Assembly (NCBI GenBank): GCA_018968785.1
Contig: JAGWZN010000014.1
Location: forward strand, 1 to 10,821
DNA length: 10,821 nt
Source of the DNA: Patescibacteria group bacterium
Lineage (GTDB): Bacteria > Patescibacteriota > UBA1384 > CAILIB01
Reading direction: 5' to 3'
Shown here: positions 1 to 7,449 of the stretch, one piece after another
Position numbering within the stretch: the stretch's first letter is position 1
Layout: every line of letters starts with the position of its first letter
The notes under the pieces: generated by a model
Seen by the model: only the letters and a program-made list of their open reading frames with translations
The model's database searches: none
Told to the model about the DNA's origin: nothing
Position numbers and translations under genes: made by a program

Positions 1-250
1 TTGTCATATGACCAAGCAGCTTCGGACTGATAATGGAGAAAGTGGTACTAGCGATCGCGAAGATGACCACCGCTAATATCCAGTAGCGGAATGGCCGCAT
101 GTACCGTATCAGGCTTTTCATCGTTCCCTTGAAATCCTTAGCCTTTTCACCGGCCTGCATCATGCGGGCAACGTTGCCGCCACCCGGTCCGAAACCACGC
201 ATCGGTGACTGGGCTACTTGTGGCCTGGTTGTCGGTTTCTGTTCACTCAT
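1..250 (-). CDS. ABC exporter half-transporter, second subunit (partial, N-terminal 83 residues)
   Basis: This is the start of an ABC transporter permease/ATPase subunit; the rest lies beyond the left edge. It begins with ATG at 250-248, overlapping the TGA stop of the upstream ABC gene in a 4-base ATGA, so translation is probably coupled. The N-terminus is a glycine-rich, charged extension (MRGFGPGGGNVARMMQ, then GEKAKDFKGT). Next comes the elbow helix region LIRYMRPFRYW and the first hydrophobic segment ILAVVIFAIASTTFSII. This extension before the first membrane helix is typical of the partner subunit in bacterial heterodimeric multidrug-type ABC exporters. From family knowledge and the degenerate upstream subunit, I infer that this one carries the catalytically competent ATP site, but its nucleotide-binding domain is not in the window. 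The substrate is unknown. Confidence 0.85.
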   Translation of the reverse strand, partial: MSEQKPTTRPQVAQSPMRGFGPGGGNVARMMQAGEKAKDFKGTMKSLIRYMRPFRYWILAVVIFAIASTTFSIISPKLLGHMT

Positions 251-1992
251 ATCTGCTCCTTTTGAAACAGTTCTTCTTCCGATAACTGTGACAGGGCAAT
301 TTCCCGGTACACCGGATTATCTTTCAACAGTTCACGATGTCTGCCTTGACCGACTATTCTCCCTTCGTCCAGCACGATAATCTTATCGGCATTCATGATA
401 GTGCTAATCCGCTGGCCGACAATGAGAACCGTTTTATTTTTCGTTTCCGTGTTCAGCGCGTGACGTAGAGCGGCATCGGTTTTAAAGTCCAATGCCGAAA
501 AACTGTCATCGAAGATGTAGATCTCCGGTTTGCGGGCCAGTGCCCGGGCGATAGACAGCCGCTGCTTCTGACCGCCGGAAACGTTCGCGCCGCCTTGAGC
601 GATAGGCGCTTGGTACTCGCCGTCCAGCTTCTCCACGAACTCGCTAGCCTGAGCAATCCGGGAAACATGATGCACCTCGTCATCCGATGCGTGCGGCGCA
701 CCGTACTTGATATTACTCTCCACGGTGCCGGAAAAGAGGACACCTTGCTGAGGCACATAGCCGATCTTACGGTAGAGATCTTCCATTTTCAGGTCGCGCA
801 CATCCACACCGTCAATTTTCACCCGACCGGAAGTGACGTCATAAAACCGGGGAATCAGGTTAATCAGTGTCGATTTTCCGCTACCGGTACTGCCGATGAG
901 CGCCGTGGTCTCTCCCGGCTTCGCCACGAAGGAGATATTCTTCAGAACCGGCTCATCAGCGCCGGAGTAGGAAAAGGTGACATCCTCAAACTCAACCAAT
1001 CCGCTGGTGATCGTGTCGATTCGCACCGGCCGCTCGGGATCGGTAATAATCGGCTTCACTTCCAATACTTCCTCCACCCGCTGAGCCGAAACCGAAGCGC
1101 GCGGCACCATGATAAAGATAATGGAGATCATCAGGAAGGAAAAGATCACCTGCATCCCGTACTGCATAAAGGCGATCATATCGCCAATTTGCAGGGTTCC
1201 GGTATCAATTCTCTGAGCGCCCACCCAGATAATCGCCAGCGAGGTGGCGTTCATGATGAGCATCATCATCGGCTGGGTTACTACCATCAACCGGTTCACG
1301 AACAGATTGGCGTTGGTGAGGTCGGCATTGGCGATATCAAACTTTTTCTCTTCGTACTTTTCGGTATTGAAGGCCCGAATCACCCGCAAGCCGGTTAGAA
1401 TCTCCCGGGTCACCAGATTGAGGCGATCCACCAGTTTCTGGAGTTTCTGAAAACGCGGAATCGCGACCGCGAAAAGGATAGAAATGATACCCATCATAAC
1501 AATCACCGCCAGAGCCATAATCCAGGTCATAGACGGGGCCAACTGGTACGCTTTGATAATGGCGCCAATACCCATCAGCGGCGCCATTAGGACCAGCCGC
1601 AGCAGGATCACCAGCACCATTTGCACCTGCTGAATATCATTGGTGGAACGAGTAATTAAAGAAGCGGTTGAGAAACTGCCAAACTCGGCTAAAGAAAAGC
1701 TTTCCACCTTGGAAAACAGTTTATCCCGGACATTTCTGGCGAAGCCGGTGCCGATCTGAGCGGCTAAGTAGCCGACGCCGACCGTGGCAACGGCACCCAA
1801 CAAAGAAATCAGCAACATAGTGCCGCCGGTCTTCCAGATAAAACTCTGGTCCTTTACCACAATCCCTTTATTAATAATCTCCGCCAGATAGTCCGGCAGA
1901 GACAAGTTCACCTGCACTTGGATCCACACCAAGATGACCAACAGCACCAGCATCCACAGAAACGGCTTCAGATGACGGAGCAACTTAAGCAT
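247..1992 (-). CDS. Heterodimeric ABC exporter subunit with degenerate ATP site
   Basis: Full-length half-transporter of 581 residues, the usual size for an exporter with one membrane domain fused to one ATPase domain. Residues about 1-320 form six membrane helices; residues about 335-575 form the nucleotide-binding domain. Visible motifs are Walker A GSTGSGKST (367-375), the Q-loop in YVPQQG, the signature VSGGQ (471-475), Walker B IYIFDD (Asp495-Asp496), the D-loop SALD and the switch region VGQR. The catalytic Glu after Walker B is Asp496 and the switch His is Gln527. Both changes are known from the degenerate-site chain of heterodimeric exporters such as TM287/288. The signature motif is intact, so it can complete the competent site of its partner. 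The start overlaps the marR stop by 8 bp and the end overlaps the next ABC gene by 4 bp. I infer MarR-controlled efflux of drugs or other amphipathic compounds; the substrate cannot be read from sequence. Confidence 0.95.
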   Translation of the reverse strand: MLKLLRHLKPFLWMLVLLVILVWIQVQVNLSLPDYLAEIINKGIVVKDQSFIWKTGGTMLLISLLGAVATVGVGYLAAQIGTGFARNVRDKLFSKVESFSLAEFGSFSTASLITRSTNDIQQVQMVLVILLRLVLMAPLMGIGAIIKAYQLAPSMTWIMALAVIVMMGIISILFAVAIPRFQKLQKLVDRLNLVTREILTGLRVIRAFNTEKYEEKKFDIANADLTNANLFVNRLMVVTQPMMMLIMNATSLAIIWVGAQRIDTGTLQIGDMIAFMQYGMQVIFSFLMISIIFIMVPRASVSAQRVEEVLEVKPIITDPERPVRIDTITSGLVEFEDVTFSYSGADEPVLKNISFVAKPGETTALIGSTGSGKSTLINLIPRFYDVTSGRVKIDGVDVRDLKMEDLYRKIGYVPQQGVLFSGTVESNIKYGAPHASDDEVHHVSRIAQASEFVEKLDGEYQAPIAQGGANVSGGQKQRLSIARALARKPEIYIFDDSFSALDFKTDAALRHALNTETKNKTVLIVGQRISTIMNADKIIVLDEGRIVGQGRHRELLKDNPVYREIALSQLSEEELFQKEQI

Positions 1993-2449
1993 CGGCCTCC
2001 TCCCGGAACCGCACGATCTTATTTAACAGCTCAATTAACTGCCGGCTCTCCGTTTCTCCCAGATACCGCACCAGCCTCTGCATTTTCAGATTGAATTTCT
2101 TCTTGAGAAGCTGGACCGTCTCTTCCCCTTTTTTGGAAAGCCGGACATGAATCACGCGGCGGTCATCTTCCGCCATCTCCCGTTCGATCAACCCCTGCTC
2201 TTCCAAAGAGTTCATATGGTGGGTGATAGCGGCCAAACTGACTCCCATGATTTTGGCGATATCGGACGGAGTTACCGGACCGCCCTTCTGGCAGCCGGCC
2301 AGCATAAACAGGAAATGATACTCCGCTCGGGCCGGCAGTCCGTCTTTTTCACCTTTTTCATCTTTCTCACCACTGAAAAAGCCGCGTCGGAGATTACCGA
2401 TGGCGGTCTGCAGTTGGGTAGCGTAGTTTGTAATCTGATCGGTATTCAC
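1985..2449 (-). CDS. MarR-family transcriptional regulator
   Basis: A 154-residue winged-helix protein of the normal MarR length. The DNA-binding core is at about residues 58-104: a helix-turn-helix with SDIAKIMGVSLAAITHHMNS, then the wing with the family-typical DDRRVIHVRLS. Helices at both ends (about 1-26 and 108-150) should form the dimer interface. A highly charged stretch (GEKDEKGEKDG, about 27-37) between helix 1 and helix 2 looks like a loop insertion. The start is GTG at 2449-2447; no early in-frame ATG competes, and I see no Shine-Dalgarno sequence. The gene is first in an operon with the two ABC subunits and overlaps the first by 8 bp. MarR proteins next to efflux pumps usually repress their own operon until a ligand binds, and candidate operator repeats sit directly upstream. 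The ligand is unknown. Confidence 0.92.
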   Translation of the reverse strand: MNTDQITNYATQLQTAIGNLRRGFFSGEKDEKGEKDGLPARAEYHFLFMLAGCQKGGPVTPSDIAKIMGVSLAAITHHMNSLEEQGLIEREMAEDDRRVIHVRLSKKGEETVQLLKKKFNLKMQRLVRYLGETESRQLIELLNKIVRFREEADA

Positions 2450-2474
2450 TTAGTTTAGTAAGTTAATACTTAAC
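2448..2474. promoter_or_regulatory. Candidate MarR operator: alternating ACTTA half-sites
   Basis: Between the predicted -10 of the marR promoter and its GTG start there are three copies of a 5-base motif in alternating orientation: ACTTA at 2448-2452, TAAGT at 2459-2463 and ACTTA at 2468-2472. Adjacent pairs make inverted repeats (ACTTA-N6-TAAGT and TAAGT-N4-ACTTA) spaced 11 and 9 bases apart, about one helical turn. Inside them is GTTAA-TAC-TTAAC at 2462-2474. Such symmetry near the start of a MarR-led operon fits an autoregulatory operator. Binding is inferred; the region is AT-rich, so some symmetry could be chance. Confidence 0.5.
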
Positions 2475-2481
2475 CAAATAA

Positions 2482-2510
2482 AGTAAATACCTTTTTCGCG
2501 CGGCTGTCAA
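2482..2510 (-). promoter_or_regulatory. Promoter of the marR-ABC operon
   Basis: Read on the minus strand, a perfect -35 hexamer TTGACA (2510-2505) is followed, after a 17-base spacer, by TTTACT (2487-2482), which matches 4 of 6 bases of the -10 consensus. Transcription would begin near 2475, giving a leader of about 25 bases that contains the candidate operator repeats. Confidence 0.6.
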
Positions 2511-2578
2511 CTCCCCGCCCGCTTGCGCTTCAAGACCCAGAGTAATACTGTTAGGTAAAATAAGCGTAATTTTTCATC

Positions 2579-3706
2579 ATGGTTACCAGCGGACTCTCCG
2601 GCAATGAAATGTTTTGTCTCAATCAGCTTGGCTATCAACCGGGTGATCTGTTGGTCGGCAATAGCGTCTACTCGATGGGCTTCCTGCGCGGTGTCGGCTC
2701 CGGCTTCCGGGGCATGGTTGGCGGCGAGATCCGCCAGTACACGGAGATGATTGAAGAAGGACGCAAGCTTTCCCTTGCGCGCATGGAGCAGGAGCGGAAC
2801 CAGCGCGGCGGTATCGGTCTGACCGGCGTAACCAGCGAACTGGTGTTTCATAGCGGCAATATCGAGTTCCTTTCCGTTGCTTCCGCCGTCCACTCCGCGA
2901 ACGATTCCGGCCAGCCGTTTAGCAGCTCCTCCGACGGCCAGGAGCTGTACTGTCAGATCGATGCCGGGTACACTCCGCTCAAATTTGTTTTTGGCAATGT
3001 GGCCTACTCGATCGGCTTGGGAATGGGGCTGCTCGGCGGTCTAAAAAGTCTGGCCCGCGGGGAAGTGAAAGAGTATACCCAGATTTTTACCACCACTCGC
3101 AATCTGGCTTTGGAGCGGATTATCCAAGACGCCAAAACAGCCGGAGCCAACAGTGTGGTCGGCATTGAAACCAGTATCATTCCGTTTGGTGGCATCGGCA
3201 TACAGGAAATGTTAATGATTGGCACGGCATCTCATCATCCGGCTGTTGCCGATACCGGCGTTATTACCAGTGATCTGACCTGTGAAGAGTTATGGAATGT
3301 GACGAAAATGGGATACGTTCCTTTGCGGCTTCTGATCGGGACATCCGTATATTCGCTCGGCCTGGTCGGTGGCCTCACCGCCGCGCTGAAGAACCTGGCT
3401 AAGGGGGAAATTAGCGAACTAACCACCCTGATTTATGACGCCCGGGAAGAGTCGTTGAAGAAGATCACCGACGAGGCCCAGTCGATTGGTGCCGATGACG
3501 TATTGGGAATTAAGACGTACGTCTACAGCCTAGGCGGCGGTCTGATCGAATTCCTGGCAATTGGTACAGCCGTCAAGCGAGTCGGATCGGCTATTCAGAC
3601 CCGCTCCCCGCAAATCCTGCCCCAGGCGATTATCCGCGACCGGGACACATTCTACAACTCAGCGGAAGTCAGCTTTGGTCTCGATCTGAATGCCGGAAAA
3701 AAGTAG
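2579..3706 (+). CDS. Triple YbjQ-like (PF01906/UPF0145) domain protein
   Basis: A 375-residue soluble protein built from three diverged tandem copies of one domain, at about residues 8-105, 119-217 and 234-332. Each copy opens with an acidic/aromatic patch and GYxP (Gly18, Gly130, Gly245; spacing 112 and 115). G-x-x-x-YSxG follows (NSVYSMG, NVAYSIG, TSVYSLG), then a GGE/RGE/KGE turn with a Tyr or Leu nearby, a long helix, GA(N/D)xVxGI in copies 2 and 3, and a closing GTA(V/S). These are features of the YbjQ family, often labelled heavy-metal-binding; its function is poorly established and most members have one domain of about 105 residues. Copy 1 has lost the GAN-VxGI segment and looks most diverged. 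The 40-residue C-terminal tail is unlike the repeats. The ATG at 2579 has no clear Shine-Dalgarno; TAAAAT at 2556-2561 is a possible -10. Its stop is only 6 bp from the convergent gene. No signal peptide is seen. Confidence 0.85.
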   Translation: MVTSGLSGNEMFCLNQLGYQPGDLLVGNSVYSMGFLRGVGSGFRGMVGGEIRQYTEMIEEGRKLSLARMEQERNQRGGIGLTGVTSELVFHSGNIEFLSVASAVHSANDSGQPFSSSSDGQELYCQIDAGYTPLKFVFGNVAYSIGLGMGLLGGLKSLARGEVKEYTQIFTTTRNLALERIIQDAKTAGANSVVGIETSIIPFGGIGIQEMLMIGTASHHPAVADTGVITSDLTCEELWNVTKMGYVPLRLLIGTSVYSLGLVGGLTAALKNLAKGEISELTTLIYDAREESLKKITDEAQSIGADDVLGIKTYVYSLGGGLIEFLAIGTAVKRVGSAIQTRSPQILPQAIIRDRDTFYNSAEVSFGLDLNAGKK

Positions 3707-3712
3707 CAATCT

Positions 3713-4132
3713 CTATTTTGCCTTCCCGGTTAATTCAATTAACAGGTCAAGCTGTTGTTTATTTACTAAAATCAGGTGCTCGAGATCCTTATAGGTCGTT
3801 TGGGTGGTCTTATACTCTTCGTCCGCCATCAGCTCACTGTGCCGACCTTGAATGTTCTGCCCGACCAAAATAATCGGCAGCAGGACCAGTTGCAGAAATG
3901 TCTGGGCAATCCAAGAAATAATAACCAGTTGATTGTGGCTAGCGATCGCGGCTGGCAGGCTTAGTAGAGATAGACAGGTAAAAAGGATAGCAGCAGTCAT
4001 GGTACCCACCGATTTGGTAATGAGCAGACCGACTCGATCCAACGGTCCGAGCGTTTCGACACGGACTTGATTAATATTAACCGGTTGGTGGCGGTGGTGA
4101 GCCACCGGTATCGTCCTTTCTGTCTGTTCCAT
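3713..4132 (-). CDS. Small two-helix membrane protein (DUF1003-like topology)
   Basis: I chose the ATG at 4132, giving 139 residues, because GGAGG lies 11 bases upstream (4148-4144). A second in-frame ATG at 4150 overlaps that GGAGG and would add six residues (MEAWAN). A polar N-terminus rich in His/Arg is followed by two membrane segments: SVGTMTAAILFTCLSLLSLP and, after a short SHNQ turn, LVIISWIAQTFLQLVLLPII. The second runs into VGQNIQGRHSELMADEEY and a charged, probably coiled helix to the C-terminus. The pattern of a hydrophobic pair, then PII-x-x-x-QN, then a charged helix, recalls DUF1003 and small iron-permease-like proteins, but I cannot assign a family firmly. It converges on the triple YbjQ gene and diverges from uppP over about 37 bp. 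The function is unknown; an envelope role is a guess from its position. Confidence 0.75.
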   Translation of the reverse strand: MEQTERTIPVAHHRHQPVNINQVRVETLGPLDRVGLLITKSVGTMTAAILFTCLSLLSLPAAIASHNQLVIISWIAQTFLQLVLLPIILVGQNIQGRHSELMADEEYKTTQTTYKDLEHLILVNKQQLDLLIELTGKAK

Positions 4133-4143
4133 ATTTGCCCAAG

Positions 4144-4148
4144 CCTCC
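4144..4148 (-). promoter_or_regulatory. Ribosome binding site deciding the start of the small membrane protein
   Basis: GGAGG read on the minus strand lies 11 bases before the ATG at 4132. It overlaps the alternative ATG at 4150, which therefore cannot use it. The spacing is longer than ideal, so the choice is moderate. Confidence 0.5.
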
Positions 4149-4169
4149 ATTTCTTGGTTAACTGTAAGT

Positions 4170-5033
4170 ATGTTGACCTACTTTCAAGCGATCGTGCTTG
4201 GCCTGCTGCAGGGATTCTCCGAGCTGTTTCCTATCTCAAGCCTCGGCCACAGCGTTATTTTACCAAAACTGGTCGGCTGGAATATCTCTCAGCATGGCGA
4301 CACCTATCTCACCTTTCTGGTAGCGCTCCATCTCGCCACCTCCCTGGTCCTGCTCGGATTTTTTTGGAAGGATTGGGTGCGAATCGTTAAGGGTATCGGA
4401 CGGTCGTTGGCGGAACGGGAGATCAGGCCGTCAGATACCGACGCCCGGCTCGGCTGGCTGCTGGTGGTCGGCACGATTCCGGCCGGTCTGCTTGGCATCC
4501 TTTTTCAAGATAAGCTGAAAGCTTTATTTGTCGCGCCGCTTGACGCGTCAATCTTACTGATCGTCAACGGACTGATGCTGCTGCTAGCCGAACGGTGGCG
4601 CCGGTCGCCGCATCGGACGGTTACAGAAGCGCATTCTGATGAGCGGATTGCCCAGACTTCCTGGTGGCATTCGTTCGGTATCGGTGCCGCGCAGGCGCTG
4701 GCGCTCTTTCCCGGTATTTCCCGCTCCGGCGGCGCCATGTCCGGCGGGTTGTTATTCGGTCTTTCTAATGAGGATAGCGCCCGGTTCGCTTTTTTGCTGG
4801 CCACTCCGATCATCGGCGCCGCCGCTCTGCTCAAGCTGCCCCAGCTATTCTCTTCCCAATCACAGCTGGTGGGGCTGGCGGCAGTCGGCGGGATTGCCGC
4901 CGCAATCAGCGCCTATCTCTCCATCCGCTTCCTGGTTAAATACTTTGAAACCAAGCGGCTTGATCCGTTCGGTTACTATTCGCTGGCGGTGGGCGCAATT
5001 ACTGCCGTTCTCTTCCTGACAACTCTGCGGTAG
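4170..5033 (+). CDS. uppP: Undecaprenyl-diphosphate phosphatase UppP (BacA)
   Basis: An integral membrane enzyme that removes a phosphate from undecaprenyl diphosphate, recycling the lipid carrier for peptidoglycan and surface polysaccharide synthesis; overexpression is known to give bacitracin resistance. At 287 residues it is close to the usual 265-280. The first signature is QGFSELFPISSLGH (Q14 to H27). It keeps the (E/Q)xxxE pair as Q14 and E18, plus Ser24 and His27. The second signature, PGISRSGGA, starts at Pro181 and keeps Arg185. The usual Thr of PGxSRSxxT is Ala here, a mild deviation. Multiple hydrophobic helices follow (ARFAFLLATPIIGAAALL and others). The ATG at 4170 has no good Shine-Dalgarno, and no in-frame start upstream looks better. 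The stop overlaps the -35 of the xfp promoter. UppP implies a peptidoglycan or other polyprenyl-linked envelope in the host. Confidence 0.95.
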   Translation: MLTYFQAIVLGLLQGFSELFPISSLGHSVILPKLVGWNISQHGDTYLTFLVALHLATSLVLLGFFWKDWVRIVKGIGRSLAEREIRPSDTDARLGWLLVVGTIPAGLLGILFQDKLKALFVAPLDASILLIVNGLMLLLAERWRRSPHRTVTEAHSDERIAQTSWWHSFGIGAAQALALFPGISRSGGAMSGGLLFGLSNEDSARFAFLLATPIIGAAALLKLPQLFSSQSQLVGLAAVGGIAAAISAYLSIRFLVKYFETKRLDPFGYYSLAVGAITAVLFLTTLR

Positions 5034-5060
5034 ACAGAAGAAAACACAGTAGAGTAGAAT
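5031..5060 (+). promoter_or_regulatory. Promoter of xfp-ackA
   Basis: TAGACA at 5031-5036 (5 of 6 to TTGACA) and TAGAAT at 5055-5060 (5 of 6 to TATAAT) are separated by 18 bases. The -35 overlaps the TAG stop of uppP. Transcription would begin near 5067, about 20 bases before the xfp start. Confidence 0.6.
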
Positions 5061-5077
5061 AAAGTCGAACACAGCTT

Positions 5078-5082
5078 AGGGG
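5078..5082 (+). promoter_or_regulatory. Ribosome binding site of xfp
   Basis: AGGGG lies six bases before the ATG at 5089. It is the clearest Shine-Dalgarno on the plus strand among complete genes, consistent with strong expression of a central metabolic enzyme. Confidence 0.6.
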
Positions 5083-5088
5083 CAAGCA

Positions 5089-7449
5089 ATGTCGCTCTCC
5101 GCGCAAGAACTCGTTCTTCTCGATATGCACTGGCGGGCCGCCAACTATTTAGCGGTCGGCCAGATTTATTTGTTGGATAATCCCCTCCTGCAAGAGCCGC
5201 TCAAACCGGAGCATATTAAGCCGCGCCTCCTGGGACACTGGGGTACCACACCCGGACTGACGATGCTTTACACCCATCTCAACCGGTTAATTAAAAAGCA
5301 CGACCAGGATACGGTTTTTATTGCCGGGCCCGGCCATGGTGGTCCGGCTATGGTAGCGTGTACCTATCTGGAAGGAACATATTCGGAGCTGTATCCGAAC
5401 ATCAGCCGGGATAAGGAAGGGATGCAGCGGCTGTTTAAGCAGTTCTCCTTCCCCGGCGGTATTCCCAGCCATGTGGCACCGGAAACGCCCGGTTCGATTC
5501 ATGAGGGCGGCGAACTTGGCTATTCGCTGAGTCATGCGTACGGCGCCGTTTTTGATAACCCCAATCTCCTGGTGGCCTGCGTGATCGGCGACGGCGAAGC
5601 AGAAACCGGACCGTTAGCCACCAGTTGGCATTCAAATAAGTTTCTCAACCCGGTAACCGATGGCGTGGTTCTGCCGATTCTTCATCTGAATGGATATAAG
5701 ATCGCCAATCCATCCGTTTTAAGCCGTCTGCCTCAGGGCGAACTAGCCACTTTGCTGACCGGTTACGGGTATAAGGTGTACTGGCTTGCCGGCAACGACC
5801 CGTTCGAGATGCATCACGCCCTTAGCGATACCCTGGAAATGATGTACGCGGAAATTCAGGAAATTCGCCGGGCGGCCCGCCACGGATCTACGAAGCGGCC
5901 GCAGTGGCCGATGCTGGTGTTTGATACTCCCAAAGGCTGGACCGGTCCAGCGTATTCGGTTGATGGCCTACCGCTTGAGAATAGCTGGCGCAGCCATCAG
6001 GTTCCTCTCGCCAATGTCCGTTCCAATCCGACCGAGCTGGCCATGCTGGAAGATTGGCTCAAGAGTTATAACCCAGAAGAGCTCTTCGATGAGCAGGGAC
6101 ACCTCCGTTTCGATACCGCCGCCATCGTGCCATCCGACGGAAAGCGGATGGGCGCCACACCGTACGCGAACGGCGGCGCACTCTTAAAGGAGTTGCGGAT
6201 GCCGGACTTTCGTTCGTACGCGGTAGAAGTGGAGCGACCCGGCCAAGTGGAAGCGGAAGCGACCCGGATTCTGGGCGATTTCCTGCGCGATGTCATGAAA
6301 GAAAACGAGTCCAACCGCAACTTCCGGTTGTTTGGGCCCGATGAAACCGAATCCAACCGGCTCGGCTCGGTCTACCAGGTTACCGGCAAGCAGTGGCACG
6401 GCGTGTATTATGATACCGATACCAACCTCGTGCCGGATGGCCGGGTAATGGAGATTCTATCCGAACACACCTGTGAGGGGTGGCTGGAAGGGTATCTACT
6501 TACCGGCCGGCATGGTCTGTTTTCCTGTTATGAAGCGTTTATTCATATAATAGACTCCATGGTCAATCAGCACGCCAAATGGCTAAAGACCACTCGGGGC
6601 ATTCCCTGGAGACGACCAATCGCTTCACTAAATTACCTGCTTACCTCCCATGTCTGGCGCCAGGACCATAACGGCTTCAGCCATCAAGATCCAGGCTTTC
6701 TCAATCATGTGGCCAATAAAAAAGCGGAGGTAGTGCGGATTTACCTCCCGCCAGATGCCAACTCCCTCCTCTCGGTTGCCGATCACTGCTTGCGCAGTCG
6801 TAACTACGTAAACGTGATTGTGGCCGGAAAGCAGCCGGCATTACAATTTATGAAGATGGAAGAGGCGATCGCCCACTGCACGGTTGGTCTTGGCTCCTGG
6901 GACTGGGCTTCCAATGACCAAGGCAACGAACCGGATGTGGTACTGGCCTGCGCCGGCGATATTCCCACCTTGGAGATTTTGGCGGCGACCGATCTGTTGC
7001 GCCAGCATCTGCCGGAGTTAAAGGTGAGGGTTGTTAATGTTATCGACCTGATGGCCTTGCAACCGCCATCCGAACATCCGCACGGCGTTTCCGATCAACA
7101 GTTTGAGGCGCTGTTTACCAATGACAAACCGGTGGTTTTCGCCTTTCACGGCTATCCGCTGCTGATTCATCAGCTGACGTACCGGCGCGCTAACCACGCC
7201 AATATCCACGTACGCGGATACAAAGAAGAAGGCACCACCACCACACCGTTCGATATGGTGGTACGGAACGATCTGGACCGGTTCAAACTGGTGATGGATG
7301 TCATCGACCGGGTGCCGGGATTGGAGGTTAGAGCGGCGCATATCCGCCAGGCTATGGAAGAGCGCCGGCTGGCTCATAAAGATTATATTCAAAAATACGG
7401 CGATGATATGCCGGAAATCAGAAACTGGAAATGGCCGTACTCGTCTTAA
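5089..7449 (+). CDS. xfp: Phosphoketolase (xylulose-5-P / fructose-6-P), Xfp
   Basis: A cytosolic thiamine-diphosphate enzyme that splits xylulose-5-phosphate with phosphate into acetyl-phosphate and glyceraldehyde-3-phosphate; many members also split fructose-6-phosphate into acetyl-phosphate and erythrose-4-phosphate. At 786 residues it has the normal family length (about 790-830). Visible motifs are GHWGTTPG (49-56), GPGHGGPA (80-87), the diphosphate and metal-binding GDGEAETGPLATSW (167-180) with the LNGYKIANP partner near 200-208, and the catalytic Glu482 in GLFSCYEAF. HNGFSHQDPG follows, with His527. The C-terminal domain (about 600-786) includes the family-typical FHGYP and RGYKEEGTTTTPFDM. 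It has its own promoter and Shine-Dalgarno and overlaps ackA by 19 bp, forming a two-gene acetate/ATP pathway. Substrate preference between the two sugar phosphates cannot be read from sequence. Confidence 0.97.
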   Translation: MSLSAQELVLLDMHWRAANYLAVGQIYLLDNPLLQEPLKPEHIKPRLLGHWGTTPGLTMLYTHLNRLIKKHDQDTVFIAGPGHGGPAMVACTYLEGTYSELYPNISRDKEGMQRLFKQFSFPGGIPSHVAPETPGSIHEGGELGYSLSHAYGAVFDNPNLLVACVIGDGEAETGPLATSWHSNKFLNPVTDGVVLPILHLNGYKIANPSVLSRLPQGELATLLTGYGYKVYWLAGNDPFEMHHALSDTLEMMYAEIQEIRRAARHGSTKRPQWPMLVFDTPKGWTGPAYSVDGLPLENSWRSHQVPLANVRSNPTELAMLEDWLKSYNPEELFDEQGHLRFDTAAIVPSDGKRMGATPYANGGALLKELRMPDFRSYAVEVERPGQVEAEATRILGDFLRDVMKENESNRNFRLFGPDETESNRLGSVYQVTGKQWHGVYYDTDTNLVPDGRVMEILSEHTCEGWLEGYLLTGRHGLFSCYEAFIHIIDSMVNQHAKWLKTTRGIPWRRPIASLNYLLTSHVWRQDHNGFSHQDPGFLNHVANKKAEVVRIYLPPDANSLLSVADHCLRSRNYVNVIVAGKQPALQFMKMEEAIAHCTVGLGSWDWASNDQGNEPDVVLACAGDIPTLEILAATDLLRQHLPELKVRVVNVIDLMALQPPSEHPHGVSDQQFEALFTNDKPVVFAFHGYPLLIHQLTYRRANHANIHVRGYKEEGTTTTPFDMVVRNDLDRFKLVMDVIDRVPGLEVRAAHIRQAMEERRLAHKDYIQKYGDDMPEIRNWKWPYSS

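Noticed and set aside
595..1398. Long plus-strand reading frame of 267 codons
   Set aside because: It lies fully antisense to the ABC transporter gene, whose motifs are unambiguous; the His/Arg-rich product looks like a shadow translation.
2507..2893. Minus-strand reading frame of 128 codons overlapping the triple YbjQ gene
   Set aside because: Antisense to a gene with clear internal repeats; the product has no recognisable domain.
3695..3726. Possible bidirectional terminator between the convergent genes
   Set aside because: AAAAGTAG and CTATTTTG pair only imperfectly and weakly, with no GC-rich stem.
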